Of a stretch of 64,000 bases of DNA, positions 12,961 through 23,686 are shown one piece after another. Under the pieces are notes generated by a model. That model searched no databases. It saw only the letters and a program-made list of their open reading frames with translations, and had not been told where the DNA came from. The stretch is taken from positions 62,001-126,000 of the forward strand of contig WBMZ01000203.1 in NCBI GenBank assembly GCA_013400975.1. Reading direction: 5' to 3'. This stretch comes from Atrichornis clamosus (Eukaryota > Chordata > Aves > Passeriformes > Menuridae). Each line of letters starts with the position of its first letter. Within the stretch, counting starts at the first letter, position 1. A program made the position numbers and the translations under genes.

Positions 12961-14358
12961 GATTTCTTTCCAGTGAGGTCACCTCCTGGCTGTGGTCATT
13001 CCCAGAGTGCAGTCACGGTATTTGTTCTAGGTAAACTCCTCCATGCTCCTCCACTGCTGGAAAGCCACACGCAGGGCTTTGGGCAAATCCTAGGCTTTTC
13101 ATGGACCATCCCCATCTTAGGTGCTGGGCAGTTCCTCTGGGATGATCGTGTGGCGTGAGGCTGGCCCACTGCCCACTCCCAGGGCAGAGCAGCTGGGGAG
13201 CCAAGCCCCTGGGTATCTACTGAAGGCACAAGATTTCGTGGGGCTGGAGGGCCCCCAGAGATATGATCACCACCCATCCCCTCCTCATCTTGCTCAGGTT
13301 ATTGTCTCTCATCCAGCTTCTGCAGCACAGAGCAGCTCCTGCCCACTGCAGAGCATATTCCTGTCCCACAGGTGTCCCCAGGGGAGGAACTGTCTCCAGC
13401 CTTGAAATAACCACAGGTTCCCTGAGTGCCTGGCTCCTCACAGAGTCTGAGGAGCCTCCCAGCTCTTCTCCAGCTGGGTGGGCAGAGGTCTCTGTACCCA
13501 CCGGGGACTGGGAGCTGATGCTGGCTGGAGGAGGATACAAAGCCCTGTGCTGGGAGCAGTGGGATCCTGGCCACCAGGCAGCAAGTGTCCGAAGATGGTA
13601 GCACCCCCAATTTACCACTCACTTGAGCCACACCATGTCCACACAGCCCTGGCTCATGCAGAGGCTGAACTGAACTCGCATGTGGGTGTGTGTCTGGCTG
13701 GACACAGTTGTGTCTCCCTGCCAGCATCGCTTTGATGCCAGCAGAGAGGAGAAGGGAAGCGGGGAGACACTGCTGTGGAGTTCCATGGACCTGGGATGGA
13801 AACCACCTGAGCCAGCCAGGTCTTGGGCATCTCTGGGAGGGGCAAGGCAGTGGGGAAGAAGCCATGCTGAGCCTTTGCCTCATGGACCTTCCTCTGGCCA
13901 CTAAACCCCAGCAAGACCACTGAGGTTTCTCAGGGACTAGTAGTCTTTCCCAGTTTAAGTAAGGTGCACACCTCCTGTTCCCAGTGCCACTCAAGGGGCC
14001 AGAGCTGCTCCCAAGGAGAGCAATGAGGGTTTTTAATGATGTGAAACAGCTCATGTTGCATTTTCTTGATCTACGACACAGAAAAACAACTTCAGGCAGG
14101 AGCTCCGGCAAATCCATCCCAAGGGACTAGCAGCATGAAAACAGCCACCTCAGGAGCTGAGGTGTGGCACATGCAGACCCCAGAGGTGTGGGCTATTGGT
14201 GGCACCTCCCAGTCCACTTCAGTGGGGCTGGGTGGGTGTCTGGGCACATCCCCGGGCCCTGGAGTGTCTGTCCCGAGGGCTCGCAGTGGGATGGGAGTAT
14301 CTGGGACAGGGTGACCTGGGGAAGGAGAACAAGCAGTTTCTGCTTATTCATAATGACC
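12961..14358. other. Gene-free upstream region
   Basis: No exon or interspersed repeat recognised. A 272-codon minus-strand open frame (13299-14117) has no resemblance to any family I know, no splice context, and low-quality composition (many Ser, Cys, Pro, Arg), so it is not annotated as a gene. Confidence 0.5.
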
Positions 14359-14497
14359 CTGACATTAGCTCAGTTGGTCAAAGCATGGTGCCAATAACAC
14401 CAAGGGGTGGGCTTGATTCCTGTATGGGCCATTTACTTAAGAGTTGGACTCGATGATCCAAGTGGGTCCCTTCCAACTCAGAATATTCTGTGATTCA
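14359..14497 (+). mobile_element. tRNA-Ile-derived SINE (TguSINE1-like)
   Basis: The first about 73 bp (14359-14431) align along their whole length with tRNA-Ile(AAU). An intact A box TAGCTCAGTTGG lies at 14366-14377, the anticodon-loop sequence ccaataac with AAT in place is at 14391-14398, a decayed B box (ggcttgattcc) lies near 14410-14420, and the 3' acceptor end reads gggcca. A CR1-like tail follows (gagttggactcgatgatcc near 14441, then tcccttccaactc and attctgtgattc), so the element was presumably mobilised by CR1 reverse transcriptase. That architecture matches TguSINE1 of songbirds as I remember it. The decayed B box and mismatched acceptor stem show it is a SINE copy, not a working tRNA gene. 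Confidence 0.88.
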
Positions 14498-15063
14498 TTT
14501 CCCTCTTTTCTGCTGCTTGGCACAGAGCCTGTGTTTAAGGACTGTCTCTGTACACTGCACATGTACTTCTCCATTAACTGCTCTTCCCAGCCCCAGCTAA
14601 CGAGCACACAGCTCAGTGTGGCAGCAAGCCCTGTGGCTCTCCTGGATTGTGGCCTGCAGGCATCTGGGAGCTGCAAAGACTGAGCCAGCTGCTGACCCAT
14701 AGCCCCAGGGCATGGCTGGGAAGTGCTTCTTCAGGTGCTCAGCATTACCTGGTGACTTCAGCATCACCAGGAGGAATGGCTGGGGCAGAACCCCCTGGGC
14801 TTGGGGAAAACTCATGTCAGGAGCAGCATTTGCTTGGGATGCAGCAAGGTCACCCTAGGGACCTGCAGGGAAACCAGAGCAGGCAGCTGGGGCTGAAGGA
14901 ATGTCCTGGGTCCCTCTTCTCAATCAATCCCAAATGCTGGAGACATGTTCTTGGAGGGCTTTGCAAAGATCCAAGCATACTGTTATTTACTGATCTCTTG
15001 GTTTTTTAGAAGTTTTTTAGGTAGCTGGATGCAGCATATTTATTTTCATAAAGGACAAGTAAA

Positions 15064-15120
15064 TGGGGGTTGGAACTAGATAATTTTTAAGGGCCTTTCA
15101 AGTCAAACCATTCTATAATG
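15064..15120 (+). mobile_element. CR1 LINE 3' tip
   Basis: The last about 57 bp of a CR1: ggggttggaactagataatt, then tttaagggcctttcaagtcaaaccattctataatg. This is the conserved CR1 3' terminus ending in an ATTCTATG-like octamer. Almost all of the element is missing through 5' truncation. Confidence 0.85.
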
Positions 15121-17089
15121 AGCACCCTGCCTGCTTTGCATGCCATTTGTTGGGTGAAATGAAGCATGTGGGCTACACGCCAGCCCTGCACCTTGCCAGA
15201 GGCTCTCAGTGCTGTTCCCAAAACCTGGGTGAAGCAGAAGCCGTGATCACCTTCCTATTTTCAAGTCACCGAAATTCACAGAGCACCTCCAGTTGTGCAC
15301 CTGAGCAGCAGAGCCCAAGGCAGCTGCTGGGGTGGACTCATGCAGTGACACACCAAGTCTCCAGCTAACTCCCATTACCTGTGGGCAGGTGAGCTGCAGT
15401 CAGCTGCCTGCTCATCCTCGCCAGGCACAGCCACCTCAGGCCTTGCAGCTCAAGTCAGCGTGACTTTCCCAGTGACCTGATGGCCAGGACTGTCCAGGAG
15501 TCAAAGCCAGGTCATGCCCTGTGTCCCCACATCCTACCCCAGGATGCCACAGAGCAGGTACTCTAATTTCCTTTTCCTTACTCAGTGTCAGCAGACCCTG
15601 CTGTCCCTGGGGACCGAGGCGGGGGTCCCTCCAGCCTCTCCTTGCTGTCCCTGTTGCACGGCCAGAAGATGCAGTGATGCGGAACCCAGCTCAGCGCCGC
15701 AGGCTTGTAGGCACATGAGGGCTGGGCCACCACACCTTCCTGCCCACTGCGCCCTGCACCAGCAAGATTAAAGTAATTTCCCACTGTCACACAGCACAGC
15801 TGTTACCCACCACTGGAGCCCCTGACTGCAGCCCTGGCCGGGCACAGCAGGGCCCAGCAGCTGCTGCTGATGGCCCCAGGCTGGTGAGAAGCTCCTTCCT
15901 CTGCTTCACTGTGTGTGCAGCAGCTTCCCCAGCAATAAATCAGCGGGGCTACATGCTACCCTGGGAGGGGGCTGCCACCCCCTTTCAGCAGTAAAAGACC
16001 AGGGCAGGGTGCAGCAGAGACTGAAGCATTTCCCATCCCAGTGGTAAGGGAGAGGGTCATCCCATGAAATCAGCCTTTAGGGCATATGCCAGCACAAATG
16101 GGGCAATTTACCCTGGGATGTGTCTCACCCTAACAAGATTTATTCTGCTGCACTTATTCATATCTCCTCCTCTATGACAGTTGGATTAAAGGTTAATTTC
16201 TGCACTCTTGTTGCAGCCAGCAGGAGCCATGCTGTAACCACTCTATGCAAAACCAGGACTAGTAAAAGCAGCAAAATGAACCCCCATGGGCAGTAGGAGC
16301 TCCTGGCTTCAGCCAGGGCCAGGTTGAGGGTCAAGTGTTGTTATGCGGTAACTTCTGGGTGTTTTCTGCAGATCCCCCTCCACTATGCCCAGTAGTGCTG
16401 GGCACCTCCAGTTCTTTGGGCATTAACTGAAACTGCTGTGGTCAGCTCAAAATGCCCCCATGGACATCCCAAATGAGGGCATTTTCTACTTTAGGACTGT
16501 TTCAAGCTTCACAGGCTACTGCTCCCCTCTTGCAAAGTGCGGTAGGAGCACTGCAGGGTGGCAGCTCTCCTCCCAAAATGGTTTACACTCTTCTGCAGGA
16601 TCCTTCAGTTAGAGAAGACTAAATGTAATTTAATTTGTGACCTTGGTTTGAATAAGACACAATTAAATTCTGCCTCTTGTGAATTTGCCATGGGGAATTC
16701 TCACCTGTGATGCCAGATGAGTCCTAACTGTTCCATGCGTGACTCAGACACCCAAACTGCTCCATTAATGACTGTTTTAATAAATGTTCTATCTTTATAC
16801 AGACAATTTCCTGCCGTGTGACAAGCTTGGCATGGTGTCAAACCAAACCTTGGTCCCACGGTCAGCCCATGCTGAGGATGAAGGCAAACCTGGTGCTGCC
16901 AAATATCCTGGGGGGCTGTGACACTCCTGGGATGTTCCTGGTGTCAGCCTGCAGGAAGCCCCCAAACCCCTGCTTGTCTCGCAGGTAGGGTAATGGTTAG
17001 GTGCCACATACAGGGGTTTCAGCCCCAGCCCCCTCATTCTCTTTGGATGAGGCCTCTGCAACGCAGCAGCGACAAGGGAGCTGGTGTCT
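15121..17089. other. Gene-free region upstream of TP53INP2 island
   Basis: No gene recognised. The segment 16600-16800 is AT-richer than its flanks and holds a perfect AP-1 site TGACTCA (16740-16746) and an AATAAA (16779-16784). The AATAAA could be the end of an unseen plus-strand transcript, but no exon precedes it, so I treat it as chance. Possible regulatory DNA lies here close to the TP53INP2 promoter. Confidence 0.45.
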
Positions 17090-17497
17090 GGGAAGCCTTC
17101 GGCAGGGGCCAGCACGTTCCCCCGCACCCTTCCTGTCCCCCCCGCGTTCTCGGGGCGCTGCGGGTGGGACTGGGCTCTATCGCTTTATTTTTTTTTAATG
17201 GCTTCAGCTCCTATTTTTCGTCCATCTCCCCCCTCCCGCTTCCGTTGTGTCTCGGAGCCCCTCTCTCTTCCGCACCCTCGGGGTCCCAGCCCTTCTGCTC
17301 TGTCCCAACACCCCGGGGGTTTCCGGCCCCTCGTCGCCCACTTCCCGGAGGCTCTGCCGCCTCCTCGGCCCCACGGCACGGAGAACACCGCACTGCCCCG
17401 ACCTCGTCCCCCCGCGCCCTTCGCGTCCCCTCGGGACCCCCGTCCCCACCCCCGGGGCGGGCCCTGCCCTCCCTCCGCCCTCACTCCGCCCGCTCCC

Positions 17498-17550
17498 ATT
17501 GGCTGTGGCGGCGGGCGGGCGGGGCCGCTTTGTGACGTCACGATCAGCTG
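17498..17550 (+). promoter_or_regulatory. TP53INP2: TP53INP2 core promoter: CCAAT, GC box, CRE, E-box
   Basis: An inverted CCAAT box (ATTGG, 17498-17502) is followed by a GC box (gcgggcgggcggggcc) and a perfect palindromic CRE, TGACGTCA (17533-17540), then an E-box CAGCTG (17545-17550). No TATA box is seen, so dispersed initiation is expected just downstream, about 17560-17600. The CRE suggests CREB/ATF control; this is inference from the motif. Confidence 0.65.
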
Positions 17551-17559
17551 TCGGAAGGT

Positions 17560-17676
17560 CCCGATTTGTGCGGGGGAGCGGAGGGCGCTCGGCAGAACAG
17601 CGGAGACCGCATCGCCACCGCCAGCGCCACCGGCACTACCTCAACGCCTCCCGCCGCCCCGGCACCCGCACGGCTG
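17560..17676 (+). other. TP53INP2: TP53INP2 non-coding exon 1 (start approximate)
   Basis: The 3' boundary is a strong donor: gcacggctg followed by GTGAGT at 17677-17682, within the CpG island and downstream of the CCAAT/CRE promoter. The start cannot be fixed without transcript data; about 17560 is taken as just downstream of the CRE. The exon has no ATG in a good context, and the next exon carries the start codon, so it is 5' UTR. The assignment to TP53INP2 rests on orientation, position and the known two-part 5' UTR of the gene. Confidence 0.55.
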
Positions 17677-17869
17677 GTGAGTCCCGCGGGACGGGGGTCG
17701 GGACCGCGCCGGGGTCAGGGCCGCGGGGGCCGGGCGTAGCGGGGTCCTCCCGTCCGTGCGGGGAGGGGGGTCCGGCGGGGGGTCGGGGCCGTCCCGGCCC
17801 CCCCCGGCTCCGGCCCCCCCGCGCCTGTTGTTTGTTTCTTCATCACCGGATTAAGATTCGCGGTCGTTC

Positions 17870-17932
17870 CCCGCTCCCATTGGCTGCGCTGCTGTGACGG
17901 GGCCTCATTTGCATATGACATTGAGACGTCAT
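17870..17932. promoter_or_regulatory. Second CCAAT/octamer/CRE module in intron 1
   Basis: About 375 bp below the core promoter the string CCGCTCCCATTGGCTG recurs (inverted CCAAT at 17879-17883). It is followed by a perfect octamer ATTTGCAT (17907-17914) and GACGTCA (17925-17931). Read on the minus strand the order is CRE, octamer ATGCAAAT, CCAAT, which is an arrangement seen in some bidirectional or histone-type promoters. It may be a second start site for TP53INP2, or a divergent promoter. Function is inferred. Confidence 0.45.
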
Positions 17933-18172
17933 CGCGCTGCCCCCCCTGTCCCGCCGTGACCCCGCCGAGCCGGGGGATGGCGAGGGGGCGGCGTGGGACC
18001 GGCACGCGTGTGTGGCCCCGTGCCCCTGCCACGCCAGTCACTGCGGTGGCTTGTCTCAGCGGGAGACGTGGATGTGTCTCCCCCGTGAAGTGCAAAACTT
18101 GGATTTTTGGAAAAGGAATGTGAATATATAAATTTAATATAAATATATGTAAATGTATGAAATATGCCAGAA

Positions 18173-18263
18173 AATCATAGAATCACAGAATGGGTCGAGT
18201 TGCGAGTGACCTTAAAAATTATCTTGTTCCAACCCCCTGCCATGGGCAGGGACACCTTCCTAT
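18173..18263 (-). mobile_element. CR1 LINE 3' tip in AT-rich tract
   Basis: On the plus strand the reverse complement of the CR1 terminus is plain: aatcatagaatcacagaatg, then gagtgaccttaaaaattatc and ccaaccccctgccatgggca. About 90 bp survive. It sits in the middle of an AT-rich stretch (18118-18350) that flanks it on both sides. Confidence 0.88.
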
Positions 18264-21200
18264 ACTATATATAATATACTATATAAAATAAATTTGTGTA
18301 AATAATGTAAATAGATGTAAGTCTGTAATACAGAAAAGTATTATCTATTTAACTGATTTCCAGCACATCCCTGGGGCTTTGGAATCCCTCTGTCTTTAGA
18401 TCTCGATTGTCTTTGTAAATCTCACTGTTTTTAATGAGATTCAGGCGTGTGCTTTGATGATTTTATTGAGTTTAATTATGCTGCCCAGGAAGGGGCCATG
18501 CAGAGGAAGGGTGCTGGCAGTGCCAGGCTGAGGTCTGTGCCATGGGGCAGCTCCAGCCCATCCCAGGATGCTGAACGCAGGTGTCCATTGGGTACCACAC
18601 ACAGCAGCTCCTTTTGTTATTGCTCCTCTATTGCTTTGGGACAGCTCAAAAAAGTCATAAGTCCTAAAAAGGCAACTTTCCTCTGGATTTCATGTCTCTC
18701 ACCTCAGCTCAGATGAGCCTGGCAGGCCCTGGGAACTAATCCTGCTCTCATCCCGGGAGACTCATTGTGGAAAAACTTGGACTCTGTGGAGTGTAGAAAT
18801 ATGTTAAAAAGGGCATTATTGCTTATGTAATTCTTTTATGCATATATATATATACACATTTGTGTCTCAAGTGCTGGGGAGCTACAGCCCTGCTCAGAGC
18901 ACCTGAGCAAAGGGGCTAGCACCCTGGGATCCCAAAATACTGGTTTAAACTGTCTCCCTTGGGCCCAGAAACAGCCAGTGCTGAAGCAGCACTGACGAGG
19001 GCTGAGCTGGGCAGGTGCCAAGTGCTGTTGCTCATTTGGCCAAGGTTTTGCTGGGGTAGGAAACCATCCCAGAAACCCTCCCAGAAACAGGTGTTGGGCT
19101 CTGGTACAGGACTGTGCTGGACCTCTTTTCCCACCAGGCTGAATCTACAGAGTGCCAAGAACTATTTTGTTTTGCTCTAAAATAAATATTTCTTCTCCTT
19201 TTATATTCCCATCCTCCCCCCCCACCCTGCGCCAAACCCCCCAAACAACAAACCTACAACAAAAAAAGACAAAAGCTGTCTAGTGTAGCTCACTGTCACT
19301 GTTAGGAACCCATTCCATCAAACTGCTGCTTATCAGGCTGAACACAAAAGGAAAAATATAATGGAAGTTTTTCCCTTGGATAATAAAATAGTAATGCCTG
19401 CTCGTAGCAAGACTGGAAAACCCTGCGACATGAACTCATATTTAAGGGGTTTTTACTGCTGACTGCACAGTGAGCCCTGCCCTGGCCAGGGGAGCTTGAG
19501 AGGGCCTGGGGGGAGCTGGTGCGGAGCTCGGGGCTCCTGCAGTCAAGGTCCAATGTGCAAGGTACTGTTCAGCCTACGTGATCTATGGAGAGTGTAATGT
19601 TGGGCTGCTCCCCTCCCAGTGTGCAGCTCCTCGGGATGCCTCACTCCTCGGGATGCTTAACCCAGCTCATCCCAGAGAGGAAAGTTCTAAAATTTCATCG
19701 CACAGCTCATGACAAATCTGAAATTTCCTGCATCCTGCCAGCCACTGACAGATTTTCCAGGACTGTATGTGATGATAACAAACAGCACAAGGTCACATTT
19801 GTCCTTGGGGTAAGGACCTTCCTGCAGCAGTGACACAAGAGCCAGTGTGGATACAGACAGCAGCTCTAGGAAAAAACATATCCCCCCCATTCTGCATTCT
19901 GTAGGGTACCCCTCTTTCAGGTGGGATGTGGAGGAGCATGTGGGAACTCCAGTCCCCGCTGAGACCCTGGACTGGCTGAGGAAAACCCTTCCAGGTCCTG
20001 GCTTGGTCAGCCATTAATAAGAATAGTCTCACGATGAAGAGGTTTTTTGGGGCATTTTTCAAACTGCTCTTTCCCTTCTCCCCCTCCACTCCCCTGATCT
20101 GCCACGGAAGAGACTCTGGCTGTGAATCAGCCTCTGTTTTGCTGGCATCAGCCTGTCTGCTGGCAGCAGCCTCGGGGTGCAGCTCTGCCCCTGTGCCCAG
20201 GGCTTCCCCCAGGGAATACCGTCAACGAGCCTGCTGGCAAAGCAACGGGATCAGCCGGAGTTGTAGCTCAGTTGTTGTGGGACCAAGTGCATTGATCCAG
20301 CCCTGCCAGACTGTCCCAGGCAGGCCCCTGCCACCTCTGGTCCCTCCCTTGATGGGGATGGATAGAAGACAGCACAGGGGTGATTCACTGATCATTTTTG
20401 AGGTGATGAGCAGAGCTCCCCTGAGCTGCCCGGCTGCTGGATTCACTTCTACTTTGTTTTGTGGTTCTCTGCCAGGTTTAGGATTTTCATACATCCAGCA
20501 CAGTGAGCCTGTGAAAGGCTTGTCTAATTTAGGTAAAATGAGTTGAAAATCCCATTTCCCAAGTGGGTTGGAGGAGGGCACCTGATTTATACCTCCACCG
20601 CCTGCTGTGATGACTGCACGGGGTATTCTTAGCTCTGCTGAGGAAGGACCACTCCTGCCGCCTGTCAGCAGCATCCCTCTCGCTGCCAAGTATTTATGGA
20701 AAGTTTCAGGGAGCCTGTTGCTTTTTCCAAGGGGAGTTGCTGTTGTTCTTGCAGACTGTGACTTTTGAGAGCTGCCAGTCCTGCGATGCTGCAGCTCCTG
20801 CCCTGGCGAGCTCCTGGCACATCCTGGGGCTTTGCTGCCGATCCTGTTCCCTATTCTTAGCTCCTGGGGTTATTTGCACCATGGTGACTCAGAAAACTAA
20901 TTATTGTGTCGAGGTTTCTGAAGGGTAAAAAATAACTCAATGCATTGTGGTTTCCTTACTTCTACTTAAACTTTTAATATTTAATACCTTCTGGCTTGTT
21001 ATAAAAGGCCATTGGACTTTCTGGAAGGATTCTGATAAACATAATTCATTTAGAAACTCATCTGTCCCCAAGTGAGTGTCCCTGGTGGGTGTCCCCTTGT
21101 GCTGGCAGTGCCTGGGGTGGGGTTGACGTGCCAAGTAAGGGGGTTTGTGGTAGCCTGGGAAGCATGACAGCTGTCCTGTGGCGGTGGCCCTGGCTCTGGC

Positions 21201-21822
21201 AGGGGACAGGGTGTATGTGTGGTTTCTGGGGCAGCTCAGCCTCAAGGCTGTGGTGCGCAGGCAGTCCCCTTTTGTCTCAGTGGGGGACACCTGGGACACA
21301 CCTCCCCCACAGATGTGGAGTGGCTGCAGATACAGGAAAGCTGGAAGGAGGGGCAGAGAAGCCAACTCCTGGTCCAGTCTGGTTCTGTGGGCACCACCTC
21401 TGCCTGGTGACAAGGCACAGCAGTGACTTAAATCCCCTGTCAGGGACACATTTGGGTCCCTCCCGCACTGCAGTTCCCATGAGGCTGCTGGCCCTTGTTC
21501 CCCTGCTGTAAATGGGGCAAACATTTGCTGCAGGGAAAGCAGAGGCTTTCCAAATTCCTGGATAAACTTCAGAGTTTGACCTGCTCCTGGCTGCCCTAGC
21601 CAGAGAAGTACTTGCTGGAACCTGCAGGTGGCATGTGGCCATCTTACCCTCTGTGTTGGAGCTGGCCAAGGAGTCTTTTGCTTTATGAAGGGCTGAGGAG
21701 GTCACCCCGAGCCCTCCATGAGCTAATGGAGGAGCTTGGTGGCTGGCAGGGAGGGTCTGGAGCAGCTCAGGCTGAGGAGCTGCTGCTCCCTTCTAGGGGG
21801 GCTGGGAGATTGCAGGCTCAGA
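18264..21822 (+). other. Intron 1, stretch without recognised features
   Basis: No exon, RNA gene or interspersed repeat recognised apart from the TA-rich microsatellite at about 18840. A phrase resembling a tRNA A box (near 20261) is discussed among rejected items. Confidence 0.5.
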
Positions 21823-22560
21823 GACTGGTTGGGATTGGAAGGGACCTTACAGATCATCTCATCCCACCCCCTCTGCCATGGGCAGAGACATCTGTGCCAG
21901 GGCCTTACCCCTCTCACAGGGAACATTTCCTTCCCAATATCCCATCTAACCCCGTCCTCTGGCAGTAGGAAGCCATTCCCCCTTCCCTTGACATTCCAGG
22001 CCCTTGTCCCAAGTCCCTCTCCCGCTCCTGGAGCCCCTTTAGGCACTGGAAGGGGCTCTAAGGTCTCCCTGGAGCCTTCTCTTCTCCAGGCTGAACCACC
22101 CCCAGCTCTCCCAGCCTGGCTCCAGAGCAGAGGGGCTCCAGCCCTTGGAGCACCTTCGTGGTCTCCTCTGAACTTGCTCCAACAAGTCAGTGTCCTTTGT
22201 GTGCTGTGACCCCAGGGCTGGAGGCAGCTCTGCAGGTGGGGTCTCACCTGAGCAGGGCAGAGGGGCAGAATCCCCCCCTCCCCTCTGCCCATGCTGTGGG
22301 TTGGTTTCTGGGCTGCCAGTGCCTGTGGCTGTGTCACATCCAATTTGTCACCACCAGCACCCCCAAGTCCTTCTCCCAGGGCTGCTCTCAACCCACCCAG
22401 CCTGTGCTGGTGCTGGGGCTGCCCTGACCCAGGTGCAGGACCTTGCACTTGGCCTGGTTGAACCTCATGATGTTCACATGAGCCCACTCCTCCAGCCTGC
22501 CCAGGACCCTCTGGCTGCTCCATCCCTTCCCTCTGCTGAACTGATTGCTCCACACAGCTC
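21823..22560 (-). mobile_element. CR1 LINE, 3' part with RT C-terminus
   Basis: About 740 bp of CR1 in reverse orientation. The 3' tip is at low coordinates (ggttgggattggaagggacc near 21828) and the element runs rightward into the end of the reverse-transcriptase frame. On the minus strand near 22480-22420 a peptide like [17 protein letters not shown] can be read, the familiar CR1 ORF2 C-terminal phrase. The frame is broken soon after. An internal deletion removes the usual block between ccatgggcagagacatc and tgccagggcc (around 21895), which is present in the copy at 57347. It is dead and 5'-truncated. Confidence 0.92.
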
Positions 22561-23618
22561 AGTTTACACAACTCTCAAACTAGCTGAGAATTTCAGAGAT
22601 CAGAGCCTCGTCCTGCTCTAACCCACTTTTCAGAGCAGGCAGGATGAAGTGAGGAGTAGGATTAATGCTCATTTTGGCCTTGCTCCTGCCTTCACCCTGC
22701 AGGTTTGATCCTGAAGGCTTTGCCAGGAGCCTCTCACAGCTCCCTGGGCACCCATGGCCACAGTACAGCACACACACCCTTGCACCAGGGAGGGGTTCAG
22801 GGCCACCCCACACTCCCTGGCTCAGAGAAGGTGATAACTGGTGACTTACTTGAATTCCTGAGAAATGATCCTTTAAAATGACCCATCTCAAGTTTTGCTC
22901 TTAGGGTAGCTTTTAACTCTCTCCTGCTTCCCCCAGAGCTGTGGCAGCTGCCTGTGAGCGCCTGTGCCCTGCCTGCCAGCTCCCTGCCCCTCACGAGTGC
23001 TGTGGGATTCCTCTGAAGCAGGATGGCCTCTGGCCTCTGGCAACCCTGTTACCACAGCGTTGGCTGGGAGTGGTGGGAGCATGGTTATCCCAGGGCCTTT
23101 AATTATTGGGAGAAGGAAAAAGAAGTTAAATTTGGGAGAAGGGACAATCGAAAATAGTAGTGTCTGTTGTGTCTTCAGAAAAGACAAGTTACCTCTGGGT
23201 TGGGGTGGGCACCTGGGCAGTCCAGACACCTCAGCTCCTGACCTGCCCGTTGCCTGCACCCTGTGATTTTCTGGGGACTGATCCCTAAGCAGGTGGGTGC
23301 TCTAAGCGGTTCATGGGGGAACAGCTTTTCTACTGTCCTGTGAAAGCTGTTGTCACGTTATAACAAACGAAAACTAAAAGGTTTTGACCACGTCATTGGC
23401 CATTTGACTTTGAGCTCGCTGGAGGATGAGCCCCTTGCTGGAGGCTCCCAAAGCCAAGCCTGCAGAGCGAGGGGAGCACTCAGTGCAGCAAGGCATTCCA
23501 GGCTGGCTTTGCTGAGGCAACAGGGAAGATCCCTGCCTGGCTCAGAACCTGGCCTGTGGTAGCTGTTTGGGTGCTTTTCTGGGTGACCGTCGCCTGGCAG
23601 CCAGAGTGGGGCCATGGC
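22561..23618 (+). other. Intron 1, stretch without recognised features
   Basis: No repeat or exon recognised between the CR1 copy and the duplicated sequence at 23619. Confidence 0.5.
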
Positions 23619-23686
23619 CACTCCTCATCTTCCTCCCGCCGCTCTCACTGTGCCCCTCACCCCTCACCCTCGATGCCGGCTGGGCC
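23619..23686. repeat. Duplicated 68-bp sequence, intron copy
   Basis: Starts CACTCCTCATCTTCCTCCCG and ends cgatgccggctgggcc. The same sequence, about 59 of 61 bases identical apart from a 7-bp insertion (an extra cacccct) here, is found in the TP53INP2 3' UTR at 32343-32403 in the same orientation. Similarity stops abruptly on the right side; on the left only cgcctggc is shared a little upstream. It is not CR1 and not simple sequence. Confidence 0.85.

Larger units (their letters stand above)
17090..17960. promoter_or_regulatory. TP53INP2: CpG island, TP53INP2 promoter region
   Basis: Base composition changes sharply to very GC-rich, CpG-dense sequence that covers the inferred TP53INP2 promoter, non-coding exon 1 and the start of intron 1. 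It contains two CCAAT boxes in reverse orientation, GC boxes, two CRE-like elements and an octamer, described separately. This is the only promoter-like island in the upstream half of the window, and the exon 1 donor at 17677 lies inside it. CpG islands of this kind usually drive broadly expressed genes. It is followed abruptly by AT-rich sequence (18118 onward). Confidence 0.8.

Noticed and set aside
13299..14117. 272-codon minus-strand open frame
   Set aside because: No recognisable domain, Ser/Cys/Pro-rich composition, competing frames on both strands.
14359..14431. Functional tRNA-Ile gene
   Set aside because: The acceptor stem is unpaired, the B box is degraded and a CR1-like tail follows, so it is a SINE copy.
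16779..16784. AATAAA as the end of an upstream gene
   Set aside because: No exon or UTR-like context precedes it; single hexamers are common by chance.
1..17000. Exons of PIGU or MAP1LC3A, expected upstream neighbours
   Set aside because: I looked for their characteristic peptides in all frames and found none; they are presumably further left.
20261..20300. tRNA-like A box (ttgtagctcagttgttg) and a B-box-like gcattgatcc
   Set aside because: The two boxes are too close, no cloverleaf can be drawn and there is no SINE tail.
21723..22571. 282-codon minus-strand open frame
   Set aside because: It runs through a CR1 in a frame other than the reverse-transcriptase frame and extends into its UTR.
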